From positions 1 to 52,332 of the forward strand of contig JAQTWB010000015.1 of the NCBI GenBank assembly GCA_028689495.1: 52,332 bases of DNA, written 5' to 3'. How positions within the stretch are numbered: the stretch's first letter is position 1; every line of letters starts with the position of its first letter. The position numbers and the translations under genes were made by a program. The notes under the pieces are model-generated. The model was not told the origin of the DNA. It worked only from the letters and a program-made list of their open reading frames with translations, and ran no database searches. Origin of the DNA: a bacterium. GTDB lineage: Bacteria > Bdellovibrionota_C > UBA2361 > SZUA-149 > JAQTWB01. Shown piece after piece: positions 8,643 to 17,358 of the stretch.

Positions 8643-9989
8643 TTATGCCAATGCAGCGCAAGCCAATGGCTTTAACATCCGCAGCAAAGCGATATTGTCT
8701 GAATGTCCGGTCATGGTTGCTGTGATTTTTGCCCTGATTGGGCGACCGAGAAGAAAAATATCGCCGATACAGTCAAGCACCTTATGCCGGGCAAGCTCAT
8801 CCGGGTAACGCAGATCGGTATTAACAATACGGTCTTCGCCAATGAGAATGAAATTATCAAGACGCCCGCCAGCTGCCAGTCCTGCCTTCTGCAGTCGTTC
8901 TATGTCGCGCATAAAGCCAAACGTCCTGGCTGGGGCAATTTCGCGACGAAAACTCTCAACTCCGCTATGGACATAACGTGCGCTCAAAGCGCCAACCGGG
9001 GCAGGATAGTTCAGGTGATACTCAATAATAAACTGTTCAGCAGGCTCAATTACAATTGACTCCCGCCCATCACCAGAGGCATAGACAAGTTTTTCCTTAG
9101 GTGCAATTTCAAACCAGTCCCCACCCTGCTCAACGATACCGACCGATTCCAGCATATCGCAAAACTGAACGGCAGAACCATCAAGTATCGGAACCTCTCC
9201 ATTACACTTCACCAGCAGATTGCTGATACCATAGGCATGAAGGGCTGACATGAGATGCTCAATCGTAGACGAGGAGTCCTGGCCGAAGCCAACAGTTGTA
9301 GCAAAACTGGTTGAGTCAACGTTATCAACAAAAGCCGGTGCGGCACTGCTGCGCCCGATACGGGCAAAGTGAATGCCAGAGTTACGCGGCAATGGCTCAA
9401 GCACCAGACCGCTCTTCCTTCCTGAGTGGAGTCCCTGACCGTATAATACGGTGCTCCTGGCAATCGTGCGCTGACCAAGGTTAGCGCCAGCAGCACCACG
9501 AGAAGTAATACCCTGATGAGAAAGAAGTGGCAGTTCCTCTTCCTGACCATTCGCCGCCAAATCCTCCAATCCGACATGACTACCAAGCTCGGTTGCTTCA
9601 AGAGCCCTGCGAGCGGCAAGTACGACATGTTCAAGGTCAAGCGGCTTTTCGATGAAATCAAAAGCCCCACGCTTTGTTGCCTCAAGCGCATTCTGAATAG
9701 TCGCGTGCCCGGATATCATAATCACCTGACTCGCTGGCGAAACCGCGCGAATACCAAGAAGGGCATCAATGCCATCCATCCCCGGCATCCAGATATCAAG
9801 ATAAACAACATCCGGTTTCAACTTCCGCGCCAGTTCAATCGCCTCATCGCCCGCAGCGGCCAAAGAAACACTAAAACCCTCATCCTCCAAAACTAGTGCC
9901 AAAGAACGACGAATTGCCTCCTCGTCATCAACGACAAGAAATAAAGGCCTGGGATTCTCTTTACTTTTGACAACTGCACTGCGGTTCAC
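8643..9989 (-). CDS. lpxC: Response-regulator receiver fused to LpxC deacetylase
   Basis: A 448-residue fusion. Residues 15-130 are a CheY/NtrC-like receiver domain with the acidic pair D21-D22, phospho-acceptor D65 (VVYLDIWMPGMDG), S93 and K115. After a 40-residue linker, residues about 170-445 are a complete LpxC (UDP-3-O-acyl-GlcNAc deacetylase, first committed step of lipid A synthesis). LpxC catalytic residues are intact: E244/H245 in STIEHL, zinc ligands H402 and D406 in RHKVLDCIGD, and H429 in TGHSDN. The GTG at 9989 is chosen because GGAGG lies 7 nt upstream; an in-frame TTG at 10019 lacks one. It is third in the ferredoxin-purA-lpxC run. Both domains look functional, so phosphorylation may control lipid A flux (inference). 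Confidence 0.93.
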   Translation of the reverse strand: MNRSAVVKSKENPRPLFLVVDDEEAIRRSLALVLEDEGFSVSLAAAGDEAIELARKLKPDVVYLDIWMPGMDGIDALLGIRAVSPASQVIMISGHATIQNALEATKRGAFDFIEKPLDLEHVVLAARRALEATELGSHVGLEDLAANGQEEELPLLSHQGITSRGAAGANLGQRTIARSTVLYGQGLHSGRKSGLVLEPLPRNSGIHFARIGRSSAAPAFVDNVDSTSFATTVGFGQDSSSTIEHLMSALHAYGISNLLVKCNGEVPILDGSAVQFCDMLESVGIVEQGGDWFEIAPKEKLVYASGDGRESIVIEPAEQFIIEYHLNYPAPVGALSARYVHSGVESFRREIAPARTFGFMRDIERLQKAGLAAGGRLDNFILIGEDRIVNTDLRYPDELARHKVLDCIGDIFLLGRPIRAKITATMTGHSDNIALLRMLKPLACAALA

Positions 9990-10020
9990 TTTCTGCCCTC
10001 CGGCATAATCATCCAGCAAT

Positions 10021-11301
10021 CTACATTCGAATAGTCTGCACTCTGTCCGGCCCGACAGAAAAGCCGACTATGCGACTCTCCGAGAGTTCCTCGATACGTG
10101 TTAGAAGCTTCTGGGCGTTAAGTGGCAATTCGGAAAACTTGCGCACTGCTGTGATGTCCTCATCCCAGCCCGGCAGATCTTCGTAAACAACCTGCAAACG
10201 ATCCTGAGCATCGGGCGATACCGGAATATCGTTCACCTCGACTCCATCTATCGTGTAGGCAGTGCCAAGACGAACTTTCTTGAATCCTGAGAGAACATCA
10301 AGTTTGGTTATCACCAGAGAATCAATGCCGTTTAAACGCACTGCCTTCTTGACCGCCGCCGTATCAAACCAGCCGCAGCGTCTCGGTCGTCCGGTAACCG
10401 TACCAAACTCTCGCCCCGCTTCACGCAAATTCTGGCCATCGACGCCAAAGTCCTCTGTCGGGAAAGGACCACTACCCACTCGAGTACAATAAGCCTTGCA
10501 TATACCGACAACGGAATCGACAATTTGAGGGCCAACGCCAGCACTGACACAGGCATAAGCAGCAACAGTATTCGATGAGGTAACAAACGGATATGTGCCG
10601 TGGCTGATATCAAGCAGGCAGCCCTGCGCACCTTCAAAAACAATCTCCTTACCTGCCTTGACCGCTTCGCTGACTTCGATACTGACATCAGTGGCATAAG
10701 GCCGAAGGAACTCGGCCAGACGATTGAGCTCAAGAAGCAGTTCTGCTGCGGAAAAACAATCGGAGGTTCCCAGCACACGGCTCAGATAAGCGTTTTTCTG
10801 GGCAACATTACGTTCAACAAGGGAGGATAAATGACGTGCATCAAAAAGATCACACAGCCGAATTCCACAACGCGATACAGCGTCTTCGTAAGCCGGTCCA
10901 ATCCCCTTGCCAGTGGTGCCAATCTTGCCCCCAGCAAGTTCCGCTTCACGTCCACGATCCACCGCTAGGTGATATGGCAGAATAAGCTGAACATTGTTCG
11001 CAATCCCCAACCTGTCAGGTGTCACCGCAACATTGATCTCAGCAAGGCGGTCAATCTCCTCAATCAATGAAAATGGATTGAGGACAACACCAGACGCCAG
11101 GAGACACCTTGTTCCCGGACGAAGTATCCCCGAAGGAATTAACTGCAATGCTGTTTTCTGGCCGTCGATAACGAGGGTATGCCCCGCATTATTCCCGCCC
11201 TGGAAACGGACAACTAAATCTGCCTGTTCAGTGAGGTAGTCGACAACCTTTCCTTTGCCCTCATCGCCCCACTGAACGCCAACAACAATACTTACTGACA
11301 T
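10021..11301 (-). CDS. purA: Adenylosuccinate synthetase
   Basis: A 426-residue PurA of normal length. It has the N-terminal GVQWGDEGKGKVVD P-loop, GGNNAGHT, the GTTGKGIGPAYEDAVSRCGIR segment with its Arg-rich interface, and C-terminal TKLDVL for guanine recognition. It makes adenylosuccinate from IMP, aspartate and GTP, the committed step to AMP. The start is ATG at 11301, 5 nt after the ferredoxin stop; the lpxC fusion begins 31 nt downstream. All three genes are probably one transcript. Confidence 0.97.
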   Translation of the reverse strand: MSVSIVVGVQWGDEGKGKVVDYLTEQADLVVRFQGGNNAGHTLVIDGQKTALQLIPSGILRPGTRCLLASGVVLNPFSLIEEIDRLAEINVAVTPDRLGIANNVQLILPYHLAVDRGREAELAGGKIGTTGKGIGPAYEDAVSRCGIRLCDLFDARHLSSLVERNVAQKNAYLSRVLGTSDCFSAAELLLELNRLAEFLRPYATDVSIEVSEAVKAGKEIVFEGAQGCLLDISHGTYPFVTSSNTVAAYACVSAGVGPQIVDSVVGICKAYCTRVGSGPFPTEDFGVDGQNLREAGREFGTVTGRPRRCGWFDTAAVKKAVRLNGIDSLVITKLDVLSGFKKVRLGTAYTIDGVEVNDIPVSPDAQDRLQVVYEDLPGWDEDITAVRKFSELPLNAQKLLTRIEELSESRIVGFSVGPDRVQTIRM

Positions 11302-11306
11302 AACAA

Positions 11307-11642
11307 TCAGGACTTTGAAGTAACGCGCTTCTGGTCAAGTTCATCATCGCTGTAGCTCTCACAAGCTGAAGCATTGATCTGGGCGTAATCTGACCACTGC
11401 TCTGGCAAATCATCATCTTCAAAAATAGCTTCAGTCGGACATTCTGGCTCACAGGCTCCGCAATGTATGCACTGATCCGGATGAATAACCAGCATGCCAA
11501 AATCACCTGTCTTGGCGGGAGTCTTTCCAGCCTTGGTATTCAGCTCCTGATTCGGGAAATCGTAAAAACAGTCAACCGGGCAAACTTCAACACATGCTCT
11601 ATCCTTGGTTCCAATACAAGGCTCAGCTACTACGTATGCCAT
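11307..11642 (-). CDS. fdxA: Seven-iron-type ferredoxin (FdxA-like)
   Basis: A 111-residue electron carrier. The N-terminal part holds C9 and CVEVCPVDC, typical of the 3Fe-4S/4Fe-4S split of FdxA ferredoxins; the second cluster uses [12 protein letters not shown]. The acidic Trp-containing tail ([12 protein letters not shown]) is also typical. A GGAG site precedes the ATG by 9 nt. It is the first gene of the run leading into purA and lpxC. The 252 nt upstream, to tRNA-Cys, show no gene. Confidence 0.92.
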   Translation of the reverse strand: MAYVVAEPCIGTKDRACVEVCPVDCFYDFPNQELNTKAGKTPAKTGDFGMLVIHPDQCIHCGACEPECPTEAIFEDDDLPEQWSDYAQINASACESYSDDELDQKRVTSKS

Positions 11643-11894
11643 CTGATCACTCTCCGTAAATTTATGCTGTATTTAAGTATCTTAAGAAATTTCGGGCTAA
11701 CCCCTCACAATGCTCAGGGGTATAGCACTATCCCCTCAATGACAAAAGGGAGTGATGTGAAATGAGCGGCGATCCCGCTCAAAATATGTAGTGACTGCAA
11801 ACATCAAAGCTAGAGGCGGTGCGCGAGTAAAGAGCGAGAAAAAGAGTTCACCGGAAAAAGACCGGAAAAAGAATTGCCAAAACAACAAATTGAA

Positions 11895-11968
11895 TGGAGG
11901 CCCGACCCGGAATCGAACCGGGGATAAAGGTTTTGCAGACCTCTGCCTTACCTCTTGGCTATCGGGCC
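11895..11968 (-). tRNA. tRNA-Cys (GCA)
   Basis: A full cloverleaf on the minus strand: acceptor GGCCCGA/TCGGGCC, D stem GCC/GGC, anticodon stem GAGGT/ACCTT (one G-U pair) with loop CTGCAAA giving anticodon GCA, and T arm CCCGG-TTCGATT-CCGGG. U73 is the cysteine identity base, and the 3' CCA is encoded. It starts 14 nt downstream of the glycosyltransferase stop codon, so it may be processed from the same transcript. Confidence 0.97.
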
Positions 11969-11982
11969 AATCGGCCTACCTT

Positions 11983-14448
11983 CTATCTGCTGCCCGAAAT
12001 AACGTCAAGCATCTCCGCTATATGGGCATCATAAGCCGCTGAAATAGAATAATCCCGGGCAACTCTGGCACGACCCTCCCGGCCCAACCGCCCGCGCCTC
12101 TCCTCATCGGCCAAAAGTTCGGCAAGCTCAACAGCCAAGGAGGAAGAATCACCCGCACGAAAATAAACTGCATAACTTCCAAGCTGCTCGCGATAGGCGG
12201 CGATATCTGAAACAAGAAGTGGCAGGCCATAAGACATGGCCTCGAGCGAAACAAGCGGCGAGGCCTCGGCGCGTGATGGACAGACACAAAGATCGGCGGC
12301 CAGAAAATACCTCTCAACATCATTTGTCTCGGGCACAAAGGAAACTTCTACCCGTTTCAATATCGATTCTCCAAGCTCTCGCTCCAACTGTTCCTTGAGG
12401 GAATCAAAAAAAGCACTCGGCCGCGCCCCGACGATAAAACAATGAACCTTACGGGGAACAAACGGCAAGGCACTCAGCAGAATATCCTGACCTTTACGCT
12501 CACAGGTCGTACCCAGACAGAGACAAACAATAGTATCATCCTCCAGGCCAAGCTCCTCCCGAGCCCAGCTTCGCGCCTGCCTATCAATCTCGGGCAATCG
12601 CGCCCCATTTCTGACGACAACCTGGCTGGCCTGCTTCACCCAAGGAGAAAAAAGACTCCTTGAGGTCTGGGAAACAAATAGAAGGTGCTGTGCTCGTTTC
12701 AGCATCCGAAAAAACTGCCTGCGAACCCGCGCTTCGAGATCCCGATAATAAAAATCCGGAGACTCTCCTTCATGGATAGCCCAAAGTGATGGACAACCCC
12801 GACGCGCGGCATAGTCGACACCCCAGAAACAATCGATGACATTTGCATAAATCAGCGCTGGTTTCCCGGGCAACAATCGTTCAAGCTGACTAATTCCCGC
12901 GGTGTAACGGTCCCAACTCTGCCCCGCAGCGCAAAGCTCCGGCACAATATGAAGTGATATCCCGGCGCGCCGAACAAGATCCGCCCCGTCCCCGTCCTGC
13001 GCACTGACGCAGACGACCTCGCGACCAGAAAAGACACCTCGCCGCATGACTTCCAGCATTAGCTCGATTGCCACCTTGGGAGCGCCTTCCGTTATTGTCA
13101 GGTTGTGCAGGCAAAACACGACAGGTGATTTACCAGGGAGTGTCAAGACGCTCTCGGCCCGCTTCACCGCAAGCTTACGTAAAAGACGAAAGCGATAAAT
13201 GATTGAACAGGCCCAGCGCAGCGTCCCTGAAAAAATCCCTTCCGCCAGTGGAACATAAACAAGCCGGCCGGTTGGTGCTTCTCGAAAAAAAATCACAGCG
13301 CGGGAGGACATTAAACTTCCGGGCAAACGAAACTTCATACGGTAACTGCGATCAAGAGCCCAAACTCCTAAAACGTCAGCACCATCAGAAAGTTTCTCTC
13401 GAGACAAATTACAAGCAATCAGCGTAAAGCCGTCTTGAATACTCCCCTCCGAGAGCTGACAATCCGCTCCTGGCAATGAAAGAAAAAGCTCTCCCTCTTC
13501 TCCCGTAGGGCCAATGGCTCGCAGCGCAAACTGCAAATAGCCGCCTGGTTGGGAAGACATCTCCTCCAGCAATACCTTTTTTGCCGACCTCTCACGACTA
13601 ACCAGTTCCGGGCCACAAATCTGCTGGCGAAAGCCACTTCTATAAAACACTTCAGCCCTCAACCTTTGTCGTCGCGAGCCGATAGCAGGTTCTGGCATCA
13701 CAAACTGGAACCTACAGCGTCCTCTGGCGGAATCCTCTGCCGAAGAAACCCCGTCAGTCAGAACGGCATGCTGGAAAGGACTCCAAGCCCCGTAATAAGC
13801 CTGCCCAAGACAATGTTCGCCAAGATAAACAAGCACCTTCGCTACAGTATCCTGACTGCGATATGCCCAGCCGTCTACCAGGATAAAAGAATCTCCGACA
13901 AGTGAGGACTGAGGATAAAGGAAGCCACCGAAAGCCTGGCCTCCCTCCTCCTGCGATAAAATGGATATTCGCAGGCTATTGGAAAAACACTGCAGCAAGC
14001 TACGTTTTGACAAATGTCCCTGCTCAATTACCCGCTCGCGTAGGCAAAGCATGAAATTAAAAGTCTGCGAACAGTGCGGCTGCCGCAAACTGCGACAACC
14101 CACTTCAACCGCAAAATTAACATTTCTCCCGTGCGCCAGAAAAAAGGCGACAGGAAATTTGAATGGGCCATCATCAGACGGCTGAAAAAAACAGCCAAGA
14201 CTGTCCTTCTGCCCTCCTTGCAGAACAATCTCTCCCAGACAATAATAATTCCCATCAGCAATGCGTTCATCCAAAATCCGCAAGTCTGGGGACGCACCGA
14301 CATCAGCAGATACAGGTTGGATGATCACCCCCATTTCGAAACAACGGGTAGAAATGTCGTCTCCACAAAATAACGATCCTTCAAGGAGAAAATTTTCTCC
14401 AATAACACTCGATGGATCTCCCGGACAATCAAGACGACAACTAATCAT
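11983..14448 (-). CDS. Large GT4-type glycosyltransferase
   Basis: An 821-residue protein. The C-terminal half (about 435-815) is a GT-B fold GT4 glycosyltransferase: VFCLHNLTITEGAPKVAIEL opens the acceptor domain, and CLGTTCERKGQD plus EASPLVSLEAMSYG (the E-x7-E donor-sugar motif) lie in the nucleotide-sugar domain. The N-terminal 430 residues are Cys- and Phe-rich, contain beta-type segments and match no family I recognise. They may bind an acceptor or carrier. It is translationally coupled to the upstream GT2 gene (4-nt ATGA overlap) and has no independent ribosome binding site. It probably acts in synthesis of a surface polysaccharide or protein glycan (inference from pairing). Confidence 0.85.
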   Translation of the reverse strand: MISCRLDCPGDPSSVIGENFLLEGSLFCGDDISTRCFEMGVIIQPVSADVGASPDLRILDERIADGNYYCLGEIVLQGGQKDSLGCFFQPSDDGPFKFPVAFFLAHGRNVNFAVEVGCRSLRQPHCSQTFNFMLCLRERVIEQGHLSKRSLLQCFSNSLRISILSQEEGGQAFGGFLYPQSSLVGDSFILVDGWAYRSQDTVAKVLVYLGEHCLGQAYYGAWSPFQHAVLTDGVSSAEDSARGRCRFQFVMPEPAIGSRRQRLRAEVFYRSGFRQQICGPELVSRERSAKKVLLEEMSSQPGGYLQFALRAIGPTGEEGELFLSLPGADCQLSEGSIQDGFTLIACNLSREKLSDGADVLGVWALDRSYRMKFRLPGSLMSSRAVIFFREAPTGRLVYVPLAEGIFSGTLRWACSIIYRFRLLRKLAVKRAESVLTLPGKSPVVFCLHNLTITEGAPKVAIELMLEVMRRGVFSGREVVCVSAQDGDGADLVRRAGISLHIVPELCAAGQSWDRYTAGISQLERLLPGKPALIYANVIDCFWGVDYAARRGCPSLWAIHEGESPDFYYRDLEARVRRQFFRMLKRAQHLLFVSQTSRSLFSPWVKQASQVVVRNGARLPEIDRQARSWAREELGLEDDTIVCLCLGTTCERKGQDILLSALPFVPRKVHCFIVGARPSAFFDSLKEQLERELGESILKRVEVSFVPETNDVERYFLAADLCVCPSRAEASPLVSLEAMSYGLPLLVSDIAAYREQLGSYAVYFRAGDSSSLAVELAELLADEERRGRLGREGRARVARDYSISAAYDAHIAEMLDVISGSR

Positions 14449-16214
14449 CTGGAGAAAAATGGCAGCTTGAAGATCGGGGCGAGTAAAATTTCGACAATCC
14501 TGCGCAAACGCTCTCGCCGCTTAAGAGCAGCAAAAATCCGATCAAGAGGCTGTTGACTGGGGGGAGACAATGAAAGCAGTGTCGGCCTCAATCCGGAACG
14601 GAAATCCTCCGACAAATCACCAATCTCAATTCCCAGCTTCTGCAATGTATACACTTCGTAGTCCTCTGGTTTGAAGCCACGAGACACTGACTCATGATGC
14701 AGTGCGCTAACTTCTGCAAGTTGCAGATTATACCAACCATGACTGCGCATTGCCGCACCGAACAGCGCATCACCGTAGCCATTTGGACAATGCCGTTCAT
14801 CAAGTCCACCGACATCGCTCCAGGCTTTACGACGAACAAGGCAAAGTGCCAAGGATAACGCCTCGACCTCACGAGTCACACCAACAAAATGTTCTGCAAT
14901 TGCCATATTGGCCGGTCGCACAGGCAAAAAGCGTATCCCCGCCGACTGGATCGTGCCTTCAGGATAAACCAGCGTCCCGCCAACTGCACCAATCTTGGAT
15001 AATGCCATCCAGGAAAGCATTGTTTGCAAAGAACGCTCGTCCTGCAGCTCAACATCATTATTCATAAAAAGTATATACGGTGCATGACCGTAAGAAGCGG
15101 CGCGATTGTTGATGCGCGCAAAATTGAAATATTCCTGATCCTGCAACAGAACACTCTGATCGGCAACACCACAATCCTCCAGACAACTCTTGACTCTTTC
15201 ATGCTCATCAAGAGTTGATTTATTATCCACAAGTATCAAGCGCAAATCAGGCGCATTTTTCTGCCTGCGCAAACTGCGAATCGCCCGACAGGTAAGTTCA
15301 CTTTGATTGTGAAACGGGATAACAACATCAATCTTCGCTGACAGCCTTGCCAGTGTATGGCGATAAACCCGAAGACCCAAATGTTGTCCTACACTGCTTT
15401 CGCTACCCGAAAGACCGGCAGAGGCCAGCATATATTTTACCGCCTCTGGCAAGCCCATCTCCCTGGAGGCATGCTGATACTCGATAGTCAAACCAAGTGG
15501 GATCAAATAAGTAGGAAGCTTCAACAATGAAGCCATCGCCGGCACATCGGCAAGAAAACGAAACATTCCAGGGACGCGGGCAAGTTTGCTATTGCTGAAC
15601 TCGAATAACTGCTGCAAGACCACAGGGCTGATAATCAGCAGATTGCCCATCGTATTCCAAAACAGCTGATTAATCTGTGAATCCTGTTCTCGTCGAAAAA
15701 AATACTCCCCCTGATGATTCGCGGAAATAAAAACCGTATTGCTATACCCGATTCGCGGCTCCGATGAACTACCACGCAAAGAATCGCCCCACTCACGACT
15801 GATAATATATAGCGCTGATGGATGAAGGATAACGTCCGAACCAACAAGCACAACAAAGTCATACTCCCCGGCGATACTGGAAAATGTCTCAAGCGTTCCA
15901 CTTTGACGAATAGTCAATCCACTAAAATGGCTCTGGGGAAGATTCGGCAAAGTGGCATCTGGCAACCTGACAAGACCAAGAGTGAAATGTTGAAAAGACT
16001 GGGTCCTTAGTGCATCAAGTTGCTCTTTTGCCCTGACGTTTTCATAAGAAAGTTCGACCAGCACAAGCACCTCTGGCTTGCGAAAAAAGGCAGCATCAGC
16101 AACTTGCCAGCGCAAACCACGCTCCAGCGCTTCTGGCTGATACACTGCCCCCGGTAACAATTGAAAAGGCATTTTTGCCACCAGCGATTCTGGAAGTGGG
16201 CACCTCTCATGCAT
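14445..16214 (-). CDS. Two-domain GT2-type glycosyltransferase
   Basis: A 589-residue protein. A classic GT-A/GT2 domain occupies about residues 290-540: IDVVIPFHNQSELTCRAIRS, the LVDNKS strand, the metal-binding-like MNNDVELQD, and LVRRKAWSDVGGLDERHCPN near the acceptor site. Residues 40-150 look like a degenerate second GT2 domain (VLVLVELSYEN and FVVLVGSDVILHPSAL, where the DxD motif reads SDV). Two linked GT2 modules are common in rhamnan and O-antigen assembly enzymes. The start at 16214 (MHERC) overlaps the cmoB stop by 8 nt. It is coupled to the GT4 gene downstream. Confidence 0.87.
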   Translation of the reverse strand: MHERCPLPESLVAKMPFQLLPGAVYQPEALERGLRWQVADAAFFRKPEVLVLVELSYENVRAKEQLDALRTQSFQHFTLGLVRLPDATLPNLPQSHFSGLTIRQSGTLETFSSIAGEYDFVVLVGSDVILHPSALYIISREWGDSLRGSSSEPRIGYSNTVFISANHQGEYFFRREQDSQINQLFWNTMGNLLIISPVVLQQLFEFSNSKLARVPGMFRFLADVPAMASLLKLPTYLIPLGLTIEYQHASREMGLPEAVKYMLASAGLSGSESSVGQHLGLRVYRHTLARLSAKIDVVIPFHNQSELTCRAIRSLRRQKNAPDLRLILVDNKSTLDEHERVKSCLEDCGVADQSVLLQDQEYFNFARINNRAASYGHAPYILFMNNDVELQDERSLQTMLSWMALSKIGAVGGTLVYPEGTIQSAGIRFLPVRPANMAIAEHFVGVTREVEALSLALCLVRRKAWSDVGGLDERHCPNGYGDALFGAAMRSHGWYNLQLAEVSALHHESVSRGFKPEDYEVYTLQKLGIEIGDLSEDFRSGLRPTLLSLSPPSQQPLDRIFAALKRRERLRRIVEILLAPIFKLPFFSR

Positions 16215-17220
16215 CTGATTCTTTCCTTTTCTTACTGCTCCTCGCGGCGGGTTTCCGCGCCAGCACTGCGGCACGCAAAGGCAACGGATGGCCTTCGACT
16301 GTTAACTGGTCATTATCTGGAGAGATGAAGTCGCCCAAACTCTCCCACGGGGCAAGTGCTGTTTTTCTCTGCTCTTCAAGCGACACAGAGGCAACACTGA
16401 CAACCTCCATGTCAACAAAGCCAGCCCGCCTCAGCCAACCGACAAGACAATCAACTGTTGGCACCATATAGACATTTGGCGCCTTGGCATAGCGTCCAGG
16501 AGGACAAAAAGCATAAAATCCCTCCCCAGGCACAACCTGACTCTCCAGTAACAGCCTACCTCCCGGCCGAAGGGCTTTTTTCAACATCTGGATCGCGGTA
16601 TAGGGATCCCGTCGATGATAAATAACGCCCAGGCAAAGAACCAAATCAAAAAATTCCGAGAAACAATCCACCTCTTCTATCCCGGTCGGCAGGAAATGAA
16701 TGTTATCGGCCTTGAGAAAAGTTCGCACGAGCTGAAATGCCAGTGTGCAGCGATCTGAAGGATCACAACCGAGAAGAAATTCTGGCTCACCGGCAAGCAT
16801 GCGAAACAGGTAATAGCCATTATTACACCCGATATCAAAAACTCTCTGCCCACGAACCTCCGACAGCACAGAGCTCAGCCGCTCCCATTTCATGTCTGAG
16901 CGCCACTCCGCATCTATTTCTTGTCCAAATAATCTGAACGGCCCTTTCCGCCACGGCACGAGAATCTCAATCGCCCTTTCAAGAAAAATCTGATCTGCCT
17001 GACCCAGATCTTCAGGCTGACCTATCACTACCTGCCCCTGTTCGAGCAAAAGTTCGTGCGCTCCCGCCGCGGATGAACGGGCAAAATGTTGCAAAATGGA
17101 AACAAGCTCCGACCAAAATGGTCGAAAAACCTCACTCCGACCACGCTCCAATACGGGATTTAACCGCTGGGAACTGGCGTTAGGCATCAAAGGGGCGGGC
17201 AATTGAAAAAGGCGATCCAT
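16207..17220 (-). CDS. cmoB: tRNA U34 carboxymethyltransferase CmoB
   Basis: A 337-residue CmoB. It transfers the carboxymethyl group of carboxy-SAM to 5-hydroxyuridine at tRNA position 34, giving cmo5U. The family signature is well preserved: PWRKGPF (the Lys that contacts the carboxylate), EWRSDMKWERL, the SAM loop FDIGCNNGYY, LGVIYHRRDP, and the C-terminal EEQRKT and TVEGHPLPLRA. The partner cmoA, which makes carboxy-SAM, is not in the window. An ATG at 17220 is preferred over a TTG 12 nt upstream; neither has a good ribosome binding site. It is unusual as first gene of a glycosyltransferase pair. Confidence 0.93.
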   Translation of the reverse strand: MDRLFQLPAPLMPNASSQRLNPVLERGRSEVFRPFWSELVSILQHFARSSAAGAHELLLEQGQVVIGQPEDLGQADQIFLERAIEILVPWRKGPFRLFGQEIDAEWRSDMKWERLSSVLSEVRGQRVFDIGCNNGYYLFRMLAGEPEFLLGCDPSDRCTLAFQLVRTFLKADNIHFLPTGIEEVDCFSEFFDLVLCLGVIYHRRDPYTAIQMLKKALRPGGRLLLESQVVPGEGFYAFCPPGRYAKAPNVYMVPTVDCLVGWLRRAGFVDMEVVSVASVSLEEQRKTALAPWESLGDFISPDNDQLTVEGHPLPLRAAVLARKPAARSSKKRKESDA

Positions 17221-17300
17221 ATTACTGCGCAATTGTGGTGATATTTATACCGCGTCAACTGTAAAAGAGTAAAAAATCTTTGATTTTTTCAGCTTAAGGT

Positions 17301-17325
17301 CAAGACCATTTTTTGAAACGGTACA
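17301..17325 (+). repeat. Dispersed intergenic repeat, copy A
   Basis: One of three near-identical intergenic copies. The shared core is AGACCATTTTTTGAAACGG followed by (T/C)A(C/T)AA. The other copies are at 21511-21533 and 49964-49986, both on the minus strand. This copy lies upstream of cmoB in the opposite orientation to its transcription. Confidence 0.6.
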
Positions 17326-17358
17326 ACACTCTGGGAAAGAGTCAATCACCAGACGGGA

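Noticed and set aside
8593..9059. Plus-strand frames opposite the LpxC part
   Set aside because: Antisense to conserved LpxC motifs, with no ribosome binding sites.
11791..12042. Plus-strand 83-codon frame
   Set aside because: It crosses the antisense of tRNA-Cys and a glycosyltransferase end.
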